Part shown: positions 48,186-59,362 of the stretch, piece by piece | Layout: each line of letters opens with the position of its first letter | How positions within the stretch are numbered: the first letter of the stretch is position 1 | Assembly (NCBI GenBank): GCA_025449115.1 | Contig: JAHLKC010000101.1 | Span: forward strand, 1-64,000 | Direction of reading: 5' to 3' | DNA from: Chytridium lagenaria | Taxonomy: Eukaryota > Chytridiomycota > Chytridiomycetes > Chytridiales > Chytridiaceae | DNA length: 64,000 nt | Program-made: the position numbers and the translations under genes | The notes under the pieces: model-generated | Seen by the model: only the letters and a program-made list of their open reading frames with translations | What the model was told of the DNA's origin: nothing | The model's database searches: none

Positions 48186-48740
48186 TTGGCATCGCGCAAG
48201 GGAAATTTAGTATTACGCCGTTGGAGTTGCTGGTGTGGAGCTTGCACTGAAACACGCATTCAGGGCAAACACGTTAAGGTTGAAATTAATTTCAGGACCT
48301 CCCAAGAAAACGAATGTTCAGAAGAACTTGACGCATCTACCGAGTACGGGCATGCTGTGAACGATGCGTCTAATATCTCGATGAGGGTAGTATCTGAGCC
48401 TTCTGCCGAGGAACCAAGGCATGATGAATTCCCTGGAATCAAATCTTGAATTATTTGGAACGCAAACTGCCAAGGTGAAAGCCGTTCGTCAGCATGTCTT
48501 GCTATGCCCAATGGACAATCCACACATGCTTGTATTGGAAAGACGTGTGATGATACAGTTAATATTCATAAGATTGCGTCGCCCTTATTGTCTCCTATGT
48601 TTCGAATACAGGGAAGACGCCGTCTTGAGCTTGTTGAGAATGACTTCTTTGCAAACGAATCATGCTTTGGTAAGGCGGCACGCCACGTCCCATCAGAAAG
48701 GCAACGAGTTGTTGAAGGTCACTGGTTGATCACGGCATGA
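48186..48740 (+). CDS. uncertain Cys-containing hypothetical protein
   Basis: Two adjoining frames (48186-48449 and about 48445-48740) read as one soluble protein if a one-base change near 48445 is allowed. The second part (IIWNANCQGESRSSACLAM, THACIGKTCDDTVNIHK, SCFGKAARHVPSERQR) has regularly spaced Cys like small secreted proteins. No signal peptide is visible at the start and no family is recognised. Confidence 0.35.
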
Positions 48741-49239
48741 GTGCGAGAGGAGGCGAGATGCCATCCTCGGTATATGATGGTCAATGATGGCTTGATGACA
48801 GGTCAAATTTTTGAATATTTAATATAACAAACCACTCGCTGCATCTAGAGTTTGAACATTGTTAACCAGCGTCATTAAAGTAACTCCCAGTCAGTCTGTA
48901 TGAATGCCGCGCTCTATATCCACAGTATTAACAGGCTGTATCAAAAATAAGCTATGGTCCCTGCCGGCCGTCACCCCCCGTTCCCTTATGGTAGCATTCC
49001 CAACATCCGTGCGTGCTACATCCAATGGGTCGATATAGAGTGCAGCTTCCTCACTCTCAAAAGGACGATATCGAACCCTCCCTGATTGATTCCTTTACAC
49101 CCCTTCTCCTGTCCTCAGTGCCATCACATTTAACCTTATACGTACCTGCTCTTACGAATTAAAATGGATCCTATTCGCGATCAGATATATAAGATAAAAT
49201 ATTGACTTCAACATGATCCTCCAACTCTCCTGTATGATC
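48741..49239. other. intergenic
   Basis: No gene seen. Confidence 0.4.
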
Positions 49240-49690
49240 CCTCAACAAGAACGAATTGCCCCACTTTCGATTCTCTTGCAATAATCTCATAATTTCAACA
49301 TGCCTATTGTATGCTTCACGATCCTTTCCGAGTGACCCATACTTACTAAAATATTAAACCACCTTTCAAATTCCCATTCTTAGCAGCCTGGCTTTACTCG
49401 TGCAGTCCTCCGACCGGTTCTCGTGAAAAATTGGAACATATCCCTATGCCCATTCTTGGCGCCATTTCATTGCTCGACAGCAAGTATAGCCATCTGACCG
49501 GTTGTCACAAAGATATTCAACAACTTCCATATACACCTCTCCAGGAGCCGCGTCCATCTGCACCAAAAACGCCGATTTTGGCAGCGGAAGTGAAAAAGTG
49601 TCATGATCTTGTGCAAAAGCTATCCCACCCTTCCATATGACGTGTCCGCAAATTGCGTTCTCTAATGAACGTTTCAGTGCAGTGCTCATA
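49240..49690 (-). pseudogene. decayed ankyrin-repeat gene fragment
   Basis: Minus-strand translation gives pieces of the ankyrin consensus in order: YMEVVEYLCDNRSDGYTC, then KNGHRDMFQFF, HENRSEDCTSKA and AAKNGNLKGG. These lie in shifting frames with stops. They resemble the repeats of the gene at 45141 (AAENGHLDVVKFLYENRQEGC). No start or intact repeat set remains, so this is probably a true relic, more degraded than the one-base interruptions elsewhere. Confidence 0.5.
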
Positions 49691-50369
49691 GACGTATTTG
49701 ATGACTGGTCCCGATCGTGCCGATGCGTTCAATGAATATCCGAGGTCGTGAAGTATACTCGACTGCTGTGGCGCGGGATGAAGATGACTATGTTGGGCCG
49801 GGCGAGCTTTTAGGTTATGACTTTGTACTTTGAATAGTGTGGGCTATTCCTTCGACTTGTTTCTTTTCAAGCAGAAGACGTCCTTGGATTCCCATCAACT
49901 CTGCGCTAAGATAGCGCTCTACAGTTATTCATTCTTTCAAGTTCACCATCATGAAGAACATATCGGGATACGGTCTATGGACCTATTTCAACCCCTCGAA
50001 ATCTTTTGTTCAGTAATAGTTTTATGAAAGACGATATGACTGCTTTAGGGATCCAACCACAAATCCTTCAAGTCTCCTAGGATCCGTCTCCCATCGAGAA
50101 AAAAATTAAAGTTATGAGCCCAGTCTACTCATCTGGAACCCCAGTCTCCCTTCTGACAAGTCTGCTTTGCCAGGGAAAAATGGTGATAAAAGGGCAAAGT
50201 CTGCTTGTCCTTTACGCGTAATAAAAAAAACCTTGTCATTACTGGGCGCTATCCTGAGTCGTTACAAAAGTTCTTCCACCCTGGGTCCCCATATTCCTAT
50301 AAAAACGGAACCACCTTCCCCGCGTTTCTACGAGAAATACCCCTGCAAAAAACTTGAGAATCTCAAACT
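49691..50369. other. intergenic, deacetylase 2 promoter
   Basis: No gene seen. The last 75 bp is the promoter of the next gene. Confidence 0.4.
50298..50305 (+). promoter_or_regulatory. TATA box of deacetylase 2
   Basis: TATAAAAA lies about 65 bp before the ATG at 50370. Confidence 0.45.
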
Positions 50370-52163
50370 ATGACCTCTTCATCTCAAAAAACGTCACCGT
50401 CATGCGTTATTTCTATTATATCTCTCATCCTTCTTAAAGTGTCCGAATCTGTCTTAGCTGCACCTCAGGCAACTGCAACTGTCGCAGTCACCCCAAAACC
50501 TTGCCCTGATCCTCTGTACCCTTCATGTCAACCCGAGCAGCTTACATCGCCAAACTTTTGGGGTGAAACATTCAAGGTATATATTCATATCTTTTTGTCA
50601 TCATCCCTCTTTCCATTCTATTCTACCAAACTTCCTACTATTATTCTATTCTACTGAATTTCCCATGCATGTTGAAGACTTGTGCATATCATGGCTGGAT
50701 TCAGTCGACCCCACTACTTTCCGCTTTATTTGATAACCTTGTTAATTTCGATTTTCCGCTGATGGAATAACCTTGCTAAAAAATTTATTAATAACTTTAA
50801 CTTATCAGGTCCCACCTCCCCTGTCATCCCTGCATGGGTGAAATGGGTCAAGGACCGCGAAAACCCCGTCTACCCCATTGAAGTCCGTCCCGTCTCCCCC
50901 AACGGCACCTGGTGGGAATCCGGGAAACCCACCTCCAACACTCGAGGCCTAGGATGGCTTGACCCTGAGAACGCCGCGACGGAACTCTGCGGATGCACAG
51001 ACGGGAAGATGGCGTTCACGTGAGTTGTTTAGTTGTGGGGGTGGTTTTTTTTTTAAAGGCGTTTTTTTGTTAGGTTCGATGATGGACCGAAAGACCTTAC
51101 GATGGATTTTTTGGGGGTGTTGGAAAGGTTGAATGTGAAGGCGACGTTTTTTGTTGTTGGGTCTAATGTTGTGGCGAGTTCGAGGTATCGACAGAGTCTT
51201 AAAGCGGCTTATGATGCTGGACATCAGATTGCGTAAGATGTTTTTTTTTTTTTTTTTTGTTTTTTTTTGGGGGGGACCGTTGCTCACTCAAATCAAAACA
51301 GTCTTCATTCGTGGACTCATTCACGGAGTACCTCTCAAACAACGGATGAACTTATCAGCGAGGTCATCCTTTCCGCAAGAGCCGTCTACGATACCATCGG
51401 CAAAATCCCTCGATACTACCGCAACCCCTGTAAGTACTCCCAAAAAAAAAAAAAAAAACAAGTCCACTATAACGCTTACACGATTCATTTCAGACGGTGA
51501 CATCGACGACCGCACCCGCAACCTAATGGTAACCCTCGGTCTCCGCACCGCCCTCTGGAACATTGACTCCTGGGACACCTACGACCCCACCGACTTCCCC
51601 TTCAACAACATCATCCAACGATACATCGAAACAGCCACAAAGGGGTTCCAACCCTCATCCCCCGGTTCATCCATCGGTCTCACCTGGATCCCTCAAGCCC
51701 CCGCCGCCGTCCTCGCCGGTGCAACCCCAGACGGTCCTTACGTTGGTTTCATATCGTTGCAACATGAACTCTTGAAAGCACAGTTGGATCTTGCAGAGGC
51801 TATCATCCCGTTGATAGTGAATGGAACCATTCCGGCGTCGTTCAATCCATTGATTTCAGATCAACCCACCGTTCCTGCTACGCGGCCAACGTCTACCACT
51901 GCAACGGTAACGTCAACACCGACCCCGACGATGAGACAATTCATCCCTGCGACGGTTGCGGAATGCGATGGGAATGATAATCGTCGGTATTTTGAGGAGA
52001 GTGAACCGTTTGCGCAGTTGGTGATGGGTGCCAAGTTACCTGTTCATTCCATCCCACAAAGACTCCCAACTCGGCCACGGGATTCGTTTCAGGAAAAATC
52101 TGGACGTGTTGGGGTGTTGTTGTGGGTGCTTTGTTGTTAAGTGGTGCGGGACTTTACGCGTGA
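50370..52163 (+). CDS. chitin deacetylase-like protein 2
   Basis: Best model of the four deacetylases. Exons 50370-50576, 50810-51019, 51074-51232, 51302-51429, 51494-52163. Signal peptide (ISIISLILLKVSESVLAAPQ), CPDPLYPSCQPEQL, VKWVKDRENPVYPIEVRPVS. CE4 motifs: FDDGPKDLT, LHSWTHSRSTSQTTDE, RYYRNPYGDIDDRTRN, ALWNIDSWDT and FISLQHELL. The second motif-3 residue is Asn (RNPYGD) where RPPYGD is usual. A Thr-rich stalk and ATVAECDGNDNRRYF lead to a hydrophobic tail. In the sequence as given the tail is frame-shifted at CATCCCACAAAG (three C, near 52064) and stops at 52138-52140. Several downstream duplicate copies have four C and read IPTKTPNSATGFVSGK, ending VVVGALLL..LYA at the position equivalent to 52163. 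Another one-base change lies near 50826. Confidence 0.85.
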
Positions 52164-54010
52164 TAGATATCACGTGATTTTTTGTTGTTACCGCGTTCGA
52201 CGGAAATCATACCTAGTTGAGTTGTGACGCCTCTTATCCATACCATTTCTCAATATAAAAATACATCGTTTATCGTCCCTCTATCATCTCCACACGTAGC
52301 AAAACATGCGTAGATGAAGACGAATCGTGAAATGTTGGTGTTTTGATGAGGGTGGTTTGTGCAGTGGGTGTGGGTGTCAAGTTACCTGTTCATTCCATCC
52401 CCACAAAAACGCCAAACTCTGCCACGGGATTTGTTCGGGAAAAACCTGGACGCGGTGGGGTGTTGTTGTGGGTGCGTTGTTGTTGAGTTCGGTGTTGAGA
52501 CTTTACGCGTGATGATATCACGCAATTTTTTGTTGTTACCGCGTTTGACGGAAATCATACCAAGTTGAGTTGTGACGCCTCTTATCCATACCATTTCTCA
52601 ATATAAACATCTTTTGTCGTCCCTCTATCATCTCCACACGTAGCAACAAGAAGCATGCGTAGATGAAGACGAATCATGAAATGTTGGTGTTTTGGATGAG
52701 GGTGGTTTGTGTAGTGGGTGATGGGTGTCAAGTTACCTGTTCATTCCATCCCACAAAGACTCCCAACTCGGCCACGGGATTCGTTTCGGGAAAACCTGGG
52801 TCTTGTGGTTGTTGTGGGTGCGTTGTTGTTGAGTTCGGTGTTGGGACTTTACGCGTGATAGATATCACGTGATTTTTTGTTGTTACCGCGTTCGACGGAA
52901 ATCATATACCTAGTTGAGTTGTGACGCCTCTTATCAAACCATTTCTCAAATATAAAAATACATCGTTTTCGTCCCTCTATCATCTCCACACGTAGCAACA
53001 ACAAACATGCGTAGATAAGACGAATCGTGAAATGTTGGTGTTTGATGAGGGTGGTTTGTGCAGTGGGTGGTGGGTGTCAAGTTACCTGTTCATTCCATCC
53101 CCACAAAGACGCCAAACTCTGCCACGTTCGGGAAAAACTGGACGTGTGGGGTGTTGTTGTGGGTGCGTTGTTGTTGAGTTCGGTGTTGAGACTTTACGCG
53201 TGATAGACATCACGCAATTTTTTGTTGTTACCGCGTTCACGGAAATCATACCAAGTTCAGTTGTGACGCCTCTTATCCATACCATTTCTCAAATATAAAA
53301 ATACATCGTTTTGTCGTCCCTCTATCATCTCCACACGTAGCAACAAGAAGATGCGTAGATGAAGACGAATTGAAATGTTGGTGTTTTGATGAGGGTGGTT
53401 TGTGCAGTGGGTGATGGGTGTCAAGTTACCTGTTCATTCCATCCCACAAAGACTCCCAACTCGCCACGGGATTCGTTTCGGGAAAACCTGGACGTGTTGT
53501 GTTGTTGTGTGGGTGCGTTGTTGTTGAGTTCGGTGTTGGGACTTTACGCGTGATAGATATCACGCATTTTTTGTTGTTACCGCGTTCGACGGAAATCATC
53601 ATACCAGTTGAGTTGTGACGCCTCTTATCCATACCATTTCTCAAATATAAAAATACATCGTTTATCGTCCCTCTATCATCTCCACACGTAGCAACAACAA
53701 AGCGTAGATGAAGACGAATCGTGAAATGTTGGTGTTTTGATGAGGGTGGTTTGTGTAGTGGGTGGGTGTCAAGTTACCTGTTCATTCCATCCCCACAAAA
53801 ACGCCAAACTCTGCAACGGGATTTGTTTCAGGAAAAATCTGGACGTGTTGGGGTTTTGTTGTGGGTGCTTTGTTGTTAAGTGGTGCGGGACTTTACGCGT
53901 GATAGATATCACGCGATTTTTTGTTGTTACCGCGTTCGACGGAAATCACTCATACCAAGTTGAATGATCGAAATCACTCATACCAAGTTGAGTTGTTAGG
54001 CCTCTTATCC
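51966..54010 (+). repeat. tandem array of six copies of the deacetylase 2 gene end (about 347 bp each)
   Basis: AAGTTACCTGTTCATTCC recurs at about 52033, 52379, 52730, 53079, 53422 and 53770 (spacing 343-351 bp). The first copy is the real 3' end of the gene. Each further copy repeats the tail-coding segment (HSIPTKTPNSATGFVSGK..GALLLS..LYA, stop), the TTTTTTGTTGTTACCGCGTT flank, and the 3' sequence to CACACGTAGCAACAACAAACATGCG. The last copy resembles the first (GGAAAAATCTGGACGTG, TTGTTAAGTGGTGCGGGA) more than the middle four do. The unit's 5' part matches the YFEESEPFAQLV coding region only loosely. Confidence 0.85.
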
Positions 54011-54498
54011 ATGATATCTCCCTAATATAAAAATACATAATCCATCGTGTATCGTACATTGTAAAGGATTGTTGGGAAAAAAAGTTCATACCTACCGGGC
54101 GAACTCGTATCAACTCGGGGAATAGACGTCTCATTCCAATACCTGTTGTTCTACACAAAGCATCGTAAAAAGAGCAATGCGATGGAGATGATGACGATCC
54201 ATTTAGCATGACAAAAACGTTTCATATAAAGTCTATGTTATGGATCATCACAATCAAAAAAGAATGCATACGAAAACAAAGAGCTGAATAGAGTATAACC
54301 CCGTCCTCAAAATACAAAGTTTATTTTGTAATGATGTCACCACCCCTGCCAACACGGAAAAAAAGGCGAGAAAAAGATATCGTAAAAAGAGAGATATGAA
54401 CTGAAACAAATAGAGATACTGACCGCGCAAAAAAAAAAAAGAGATATGTAATACGTAAACACGCATGTCCAGCAGCATTAAAAAGATATTAACAGTCA
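54011..54498. other. intergenic between convergent deacetylases 2 and 3
   Basis: No gene. A-rich, 3' flank of the minus-strand deacetylase. Confidence 0.5.
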
Positions 54499-56337
54499 CT
54501 AAAACCATTCATACACCATCATCATCAACATGGCGGCAACAACCACACTTCCAACCTCCACCTTCTCCCCGTTCCACTCTTTGTCGTGGTAGTGGTGGTG
54601 GTGGTGGTCACCCCCGCCGTCGGCCTCCCCGCCCCCGTCACCGTCACACTCACCCCCCCCTCCGTCGTCTCCGTCACAACAGGCCTCAAATCCTCCTCTC
54701 TCAAAGGCAACCCAACCCCTTTAATAAACACCACCACCGGATCCAAATCCTCCAAATACGCTTCCCGGCCTTCACACTGCGCCACCGTGACAGGCCGAAA
54801 CGTTCTCAACCTCTCAATGGAACGCGGTGTCGACATCATGGTTGTCGCATTGGTGGTATTGGAGGGTACCTCCATAGCTGGAACGGTGCCATTCAACACC
54901 ATCGGAAGAACAAGGGACGCTGCGGTGAATTGTAACGGTGTCAATTCATGCGCGAGGGAGATGAACCCCGTGTAGGGGGGTGCGGGTGCTCCTACGGGGT
55001 TGTTGGGGACCCATGTTAATCCTGGGTCATCGGGTGTCAGGCCTGGTTGGAACCCTTGTGCGAGGACGCGTTCGTATCGGGAGGTGACGTTGAGGGGGTC
55101 CAGAGGGTGGTGTCGAGACGGTGGGTGTTGTTGGGGAGGGTGGTGATGGCGGTGGAGAGGGGGAAGAAGGAGGCACCGGTGTCGTTGGAGACAATGTTCC
55201 AGAGGGCGGTGCGCATGTTGAAGGCGTGGATGAGGTTGCGGATGCGGTCGTCAGTGTCGCCGTCTGGATGTGTGGGTTAGAAGGGGGTTTTGGGATGGAA
55301 AGGAGGAAAGGAAAATGGGATATTACAAGGGTTGCGGTAGTAGCGAGGGACTTTTCCGATCACGTCGTATACGGCGCGAGCGGATAAGATGATTTCACTA
55401 ATCATTTCGTCGGTGGTTTGGGCGGTATTGTGGCCGTGAGACCAGGAATGTAACCTAGATGATGGGTTGGTTAGTTTTATATATATTTGGATAAAAATGT
55501 GGATAAACTTACGCAATCTGATGACCCGCTCTGTATGCGGCTCTCAGGTTATCCTTGTACTGTTGCGATGCTACAACGTGTGCGCCAATCACAAAGAATG
55601 TGGCAGTGACGTTGTAGCTGCGAAGAAGATCGAGGTACTGAGGTGTTTGAGTCCAAGGTCCATCATCATAACTAGGAAAGTGGATATAGAAAAAAAAGAT
55701 TTAGGTTTTACCACACATACCTCAACTTTAATAAAGAAAAACTTACGTAAAGGCCCAGGTCCCTTCGGGACATGCACATAATTCAGTAGCAAGGTGTTCG
55801 GGGGTACCCCAAGGAACTCCAGCAGCATTGGGACCCCCTGCACCCCAAAAAGTGCCTGTGGGAGAGGGTTCTTTGACATTGAGAGGGTAGTCTGGGTTGA
55901 CGCGAGAGTTGATGAATTCAGACCAAGCTGGCACGCTTGGAGGAGCAGGAATCTATAGTATGATATAGAATTAGAATTGTGTAGGGAGGTTTTGTATTCG
56001 ATGATGGAGATGCATACCCTAAACTGCTCCCCAAAGACGTTTGCCTGTGGTAGTTGCACAGGATCGCAGGTGGGATAGTTTGTGTCAAAGCAAGGTCTTG
56101 CATTACGGAAGGGGTGCCTGGAGCGTTCTGCTGAGGTGCTGGGATAGCATTGAGGAGTGGGGAGAGGAGTAGGGTAATGGAGAGAAGGAGAGAGGGTGGA
56201 GTGAGGATGTGGTAGTAGCAGTAGTGGTGGTAGTGGTAGTAGTAGTGGTGGTAGTAGTAGTAGTGGATGATGATGATGACTCTGATGATGGATGACGTCG
56301 CTGATGAGAGATGATGGTGATGAGGATGCATTATCAT
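54499..56337 (-). CDS. chitin deacetylase-like protein 3
   Basis: A hydrophobic signal (LLLSITLLLSPLLNAIPAPQ) is preceded in frame by a His/Tyr-rich run. Then follow CFDTNYPTCDPVQLP, SVPAWSEFINSRVNPDYPL and AFTYDDGPW (motif 1). AHVVASQQYKDNLRAAYRA, LHSWSHGHNTAQTTDE, RYYRNPYGDTDDRIRN and FISLAHEL follow. At motif 4 the sequence is WNIVSNDTG, where deacetylases 1 and 2 have WN(A/I)DS; the Asp is replaced by Val. The exons holding motifs 1-3 are open without correction. Frame changes occur near 56110, 55100 and 54575. Read in the corrected frame the protein ends VEVGSVVVAAMLMMMVYEWF, a hydrophobic tail like those of its paralogs, stop at 54499. Confidence 0.8.
56211..56280. repeat. trinucleotide microsatellite in deacetylase 3 5' coding region
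   Basis: An interrupted run of TAG/GTG/TGG-type triplets followed by GATGATGAT. On the minus strand it reads Tyr/His in the frame of the signal peptide and poly-Thr in another frame. Confidence 0.7.
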
Positions 56338-57505
56338 ATGATTAATGAATGATGAATGAATAAGGTATCTATCTATCTATGTATACAGGTAATAGGCTCT
56401 AATAGAATTCCAGAATGAATATGATTTGAGGCTGAATATATTGAATGTATGTCAAGTGGCAAGCCGATACAATTATTAATTAATTAATTAATTAAAATTT
56501 GAATTAAACTATTATGTAGTCCAATACACTCGGACATACACACAAATTTTACTTGTGCACATAATATTAAAATGTATTTACATTCCAGTCAGTGCACATA
56601 TTAAAATGTACATTCCCAAAGGACGTTAATATTATGTAGTTGGTTAGTTTTTTTGGCCTTTTCCCGCGGATAACTCGCGTTATCTTATAACCGCTTTACA
56701 TTCCAACAAATGCAAAATAGATATGATGTGGGATCCCTTTTTTTTTAGTGAATCTAGCCTTTATTAGCCTTTATTAGACAGGTGATGAGCTTTTTGAAAT
56801 TGAATGCTTCATTCCTTTTCATTCTTATTTGCATTTATCAATGACCCTCTCTCTACACACCAGCTACCCATTTACATTAAACACATTGATTTCAGTTAAT
56901 AAAGAGGAGGCTGCAAAGTGCATATTTGTCAATTTCATCAACCCTTGCATAATAATATGGTGACGCACTTCCAATGTGAACAACGATCAACTGTGAAACC
57001 ATTTCATATATAATAGCCAATCTGAACTAATAAGAATGATGATGGATGGATGAGCATGTATTGATTTCAAAAGAGGGAGGAAATGAATGCAAAAGAGAGA
57101 AAGAGAGTAGACAATACTTACTCACAAAAATGTCTATGGCAATACCTATTAGCTTTTTTTGGGATCCACCAAGTTTCATAAAAAGATTTTTTTGTGTTTG
57201 TGCAAGGGGGTCAAGCAAGGGGGGTTTGTTTGCTTGTTTCTCTCTCTCTATCTATGTAATATTTATATACCCCCCGTCATCCCATCCATCCATATCTATC
57301 CATTCTGTTTAAATTGTAACATTCGTCTCCTTGGAGTACTGTGCTGAGGTGTTCAGTTCATTCTCGTACACTCACACAAGTATCTACCCCATACGTTTAG
57401 ATTGAGGACTCTACTATTACCCCTCAGAAGAAAAAAGACATCCGGACAGCTTTTTTCTCATCTCACACACCACCACTCCTCTCTACGGGTTTCCCAAGAA
57501 AAAAA
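56338..57505. other. intergenic, A/T-rich
   Basis: Contains simple repeats: CTATCTAT near 56370 and a TTAA-type AATT run near 56474-56500. No coding signal; the last part is the promoter/leader of the next gene. Confidence 0.5.
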
Positions 57506-59213
57506 ATGACAGTGATGGTCATGGACACTCTTGCTGCTCCATCACCACAACCATCATCATCATCATTAAAAGACGACACAGCAGCAACTCTCTCCATCAC
57601 ATTCACACATCACGACACCACATCACCCACTGCATCCACTCCTTCTCTCACATCATCCATGACGTCAACCGATACAGCACCATCACCAGCATCACCCCAC
57701 ACACTCACCCATCCCACCCCATCTGCATCATCATCTGCATCAACCTCTTTCCCAACTCCATCTTCATCCACGCCCAACTCTCCAAAACCCCTTAAACCCA
57801 CATCATCCCTTAAATCATTCATGAAAACCCTCACCCCCCAAGAGGTCCCCACACCACCATGCCCGGTCGAACCGCTTCCAACACCACCTCCCTCTCTGCC
57901 TCCCGAACCGCCTCCAACTCTTCCCAACACAACACCCGTTCCCTCCACAACATGGTCCGCTCCACCACACATCAACCCCTCCCCTAAAACACAAATCACC
58001 CACCCAAGACCCCCATTACACTGCAACCCTTCAACGCATGGACCTTGACGGCGCAGCCCTCATTGTCCAACTCTCCACCCTCAACAAACTCCTTGCCAAC
58101 TCGAACCTCCCTCAACTCCCACGCACCCTCGCTCCAGGTCCCCCCTCTCTCCACGATCTCCGAGACACCCTTGACGCCGTCCGATCCATCCTCACCATGG
58201 TGCATCACGCGCATCGACGGTTGGACGAGGAAACGGCGGTGCAGGGTCGACTTCGGGGAGAGATGAAGGCGCAGAGTGTGAGGATTGAAAAGATGAGGAG
58301 GGAGGAGGAACGGAGGGAACGGGAACGGGCGAGCCTTGAAGCGAGGTGTGGGAGTGCTGAAGCTGCTTTGAGGAGTTGTGTGGGGAGGTGTAGGGATTTG
58401 GAGCAGGAGATGGCGAGAGTGCGAAAGGATTTTAGAGTTGCGATGGAGGATGGGGAGGGTGGGGGGTTGGTGGTGCTGGTGGTGGGGGTGGGAATGGGGT
58501 GATGGCTGTGGCGATGGTGGCGGGGAGTGCGGCGTGTTGTGCGGGATGTGGAGGGGTGAGAGGGAGTAAAGGGGTTGGACCGTTGAGGAAATGGGGGTTG
58601 ACTTGTGTTCGGTGTTGTGAGGTTTGGAGAAAGGCAAGAGAGGAACACGACGCTCTACTGCCCAATGACCCCGTTGAGGAACTTTTTGAAGACGTTCAAG
58701 TTGATCCAGACGTGGAAGAGGTTGTGCCTGTTGTCACGGAGAACAGAAGGCGGTGGTGGTGATTCCTGATGTTGTGATGTGTAGGAGGAGGAGGAAGCGC
58801 TTGTGGCTGCGCGTGCGGCTGCTGTAGCGAAAGCGCATGCTGGGGAAGTGAATACGGAGGCGGCGCATGCTGCTGCGAGGAGGGCGGAAGAGGATGCGCT
58901 TTATTTGAGCGCGATGGCGGCTTTGGCTGTGGAGAGGAGGAGGGAGGAGGAGAAGGCTGGAGAGATTTTGGGGAGGTATATGAAGGGAGAGGAGTCTGAG
59001 TCGTCGTCTGTGGATACCGATGAGGAGGAGGGACCTCGTCAACCTTTTTCTGGGGCCATGCCGTTGGTGAATGCTGTGAGGACGGGTCGGGGATTGATTT
59101 CTGTGCCGTTTAAGAGTGCTGGTGCTGGATTGTCGCCTGTGGGTGTTGTGGGTGCGGTGGCGAATGTTGGGACGAGGGGGAGGAGTTTTCGGGGAGTAGT
59201 GGGGGGTCTTTGA
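57506..59213 (+). CDS. coiled-coil protein with a Cys4 (zinc-type) motif
   Basis: ATG at 57506. A long Ser/Thr/Pro-rich N-terminus (LTPQEVPTPPCPVEPLP) runs to about 58030. It is followed, after a frame change, by MDLDGAALIVQLSTLNKLL and a charged coiled coil (RRLDEETAVQGRLRGEMKAQ, then KMRREEERRERERASLEAR). A second frame change near 58490 leads to CCAGCGGVRGSKG and, after about 20 residues, LTCVRCCEVW: two CxxC pairs, suggesting a zinc-binding module similar in spacing to treble-clef fingers, but without the basic FYVE signature. A possible small intron (about 58747-58784) precedes a second Ala/Glu-rich coiled coil (58785-59000) and a Gly/Val-rich tail. Function unknown; trafficking or cytoskeletal adaptor is a guess. 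Confidence 0.55.
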
Positions 59214-59330
59214 ATGGGGATGGGGGGCGGTCTCCTTGAATGGGGATAGGGATGGACGGAGGGCGGGGAAGAAGGGGGGTGGACAGAGGTGATGAATTGT
59301 ATTGGTAATTATTTTTATGGTGGTTGGCGG

Positions 59331-59362
<32 letters not shown>

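Noticed and set aside
51966..54010. Reading the 347-bp array as a CRISPR-like or centromeric satellite
   Set aside because: Units carry the coding end of the adjacent gene and its 3' flank, so a gene-end duplication explains them fully.
57610..58026. Gly/Val/Asp-rich minus-strand frame
   Set aside because: Antisense of the Ser/Thr/Pro-rich N-terminus of the plus-strand coiled-coil gene.
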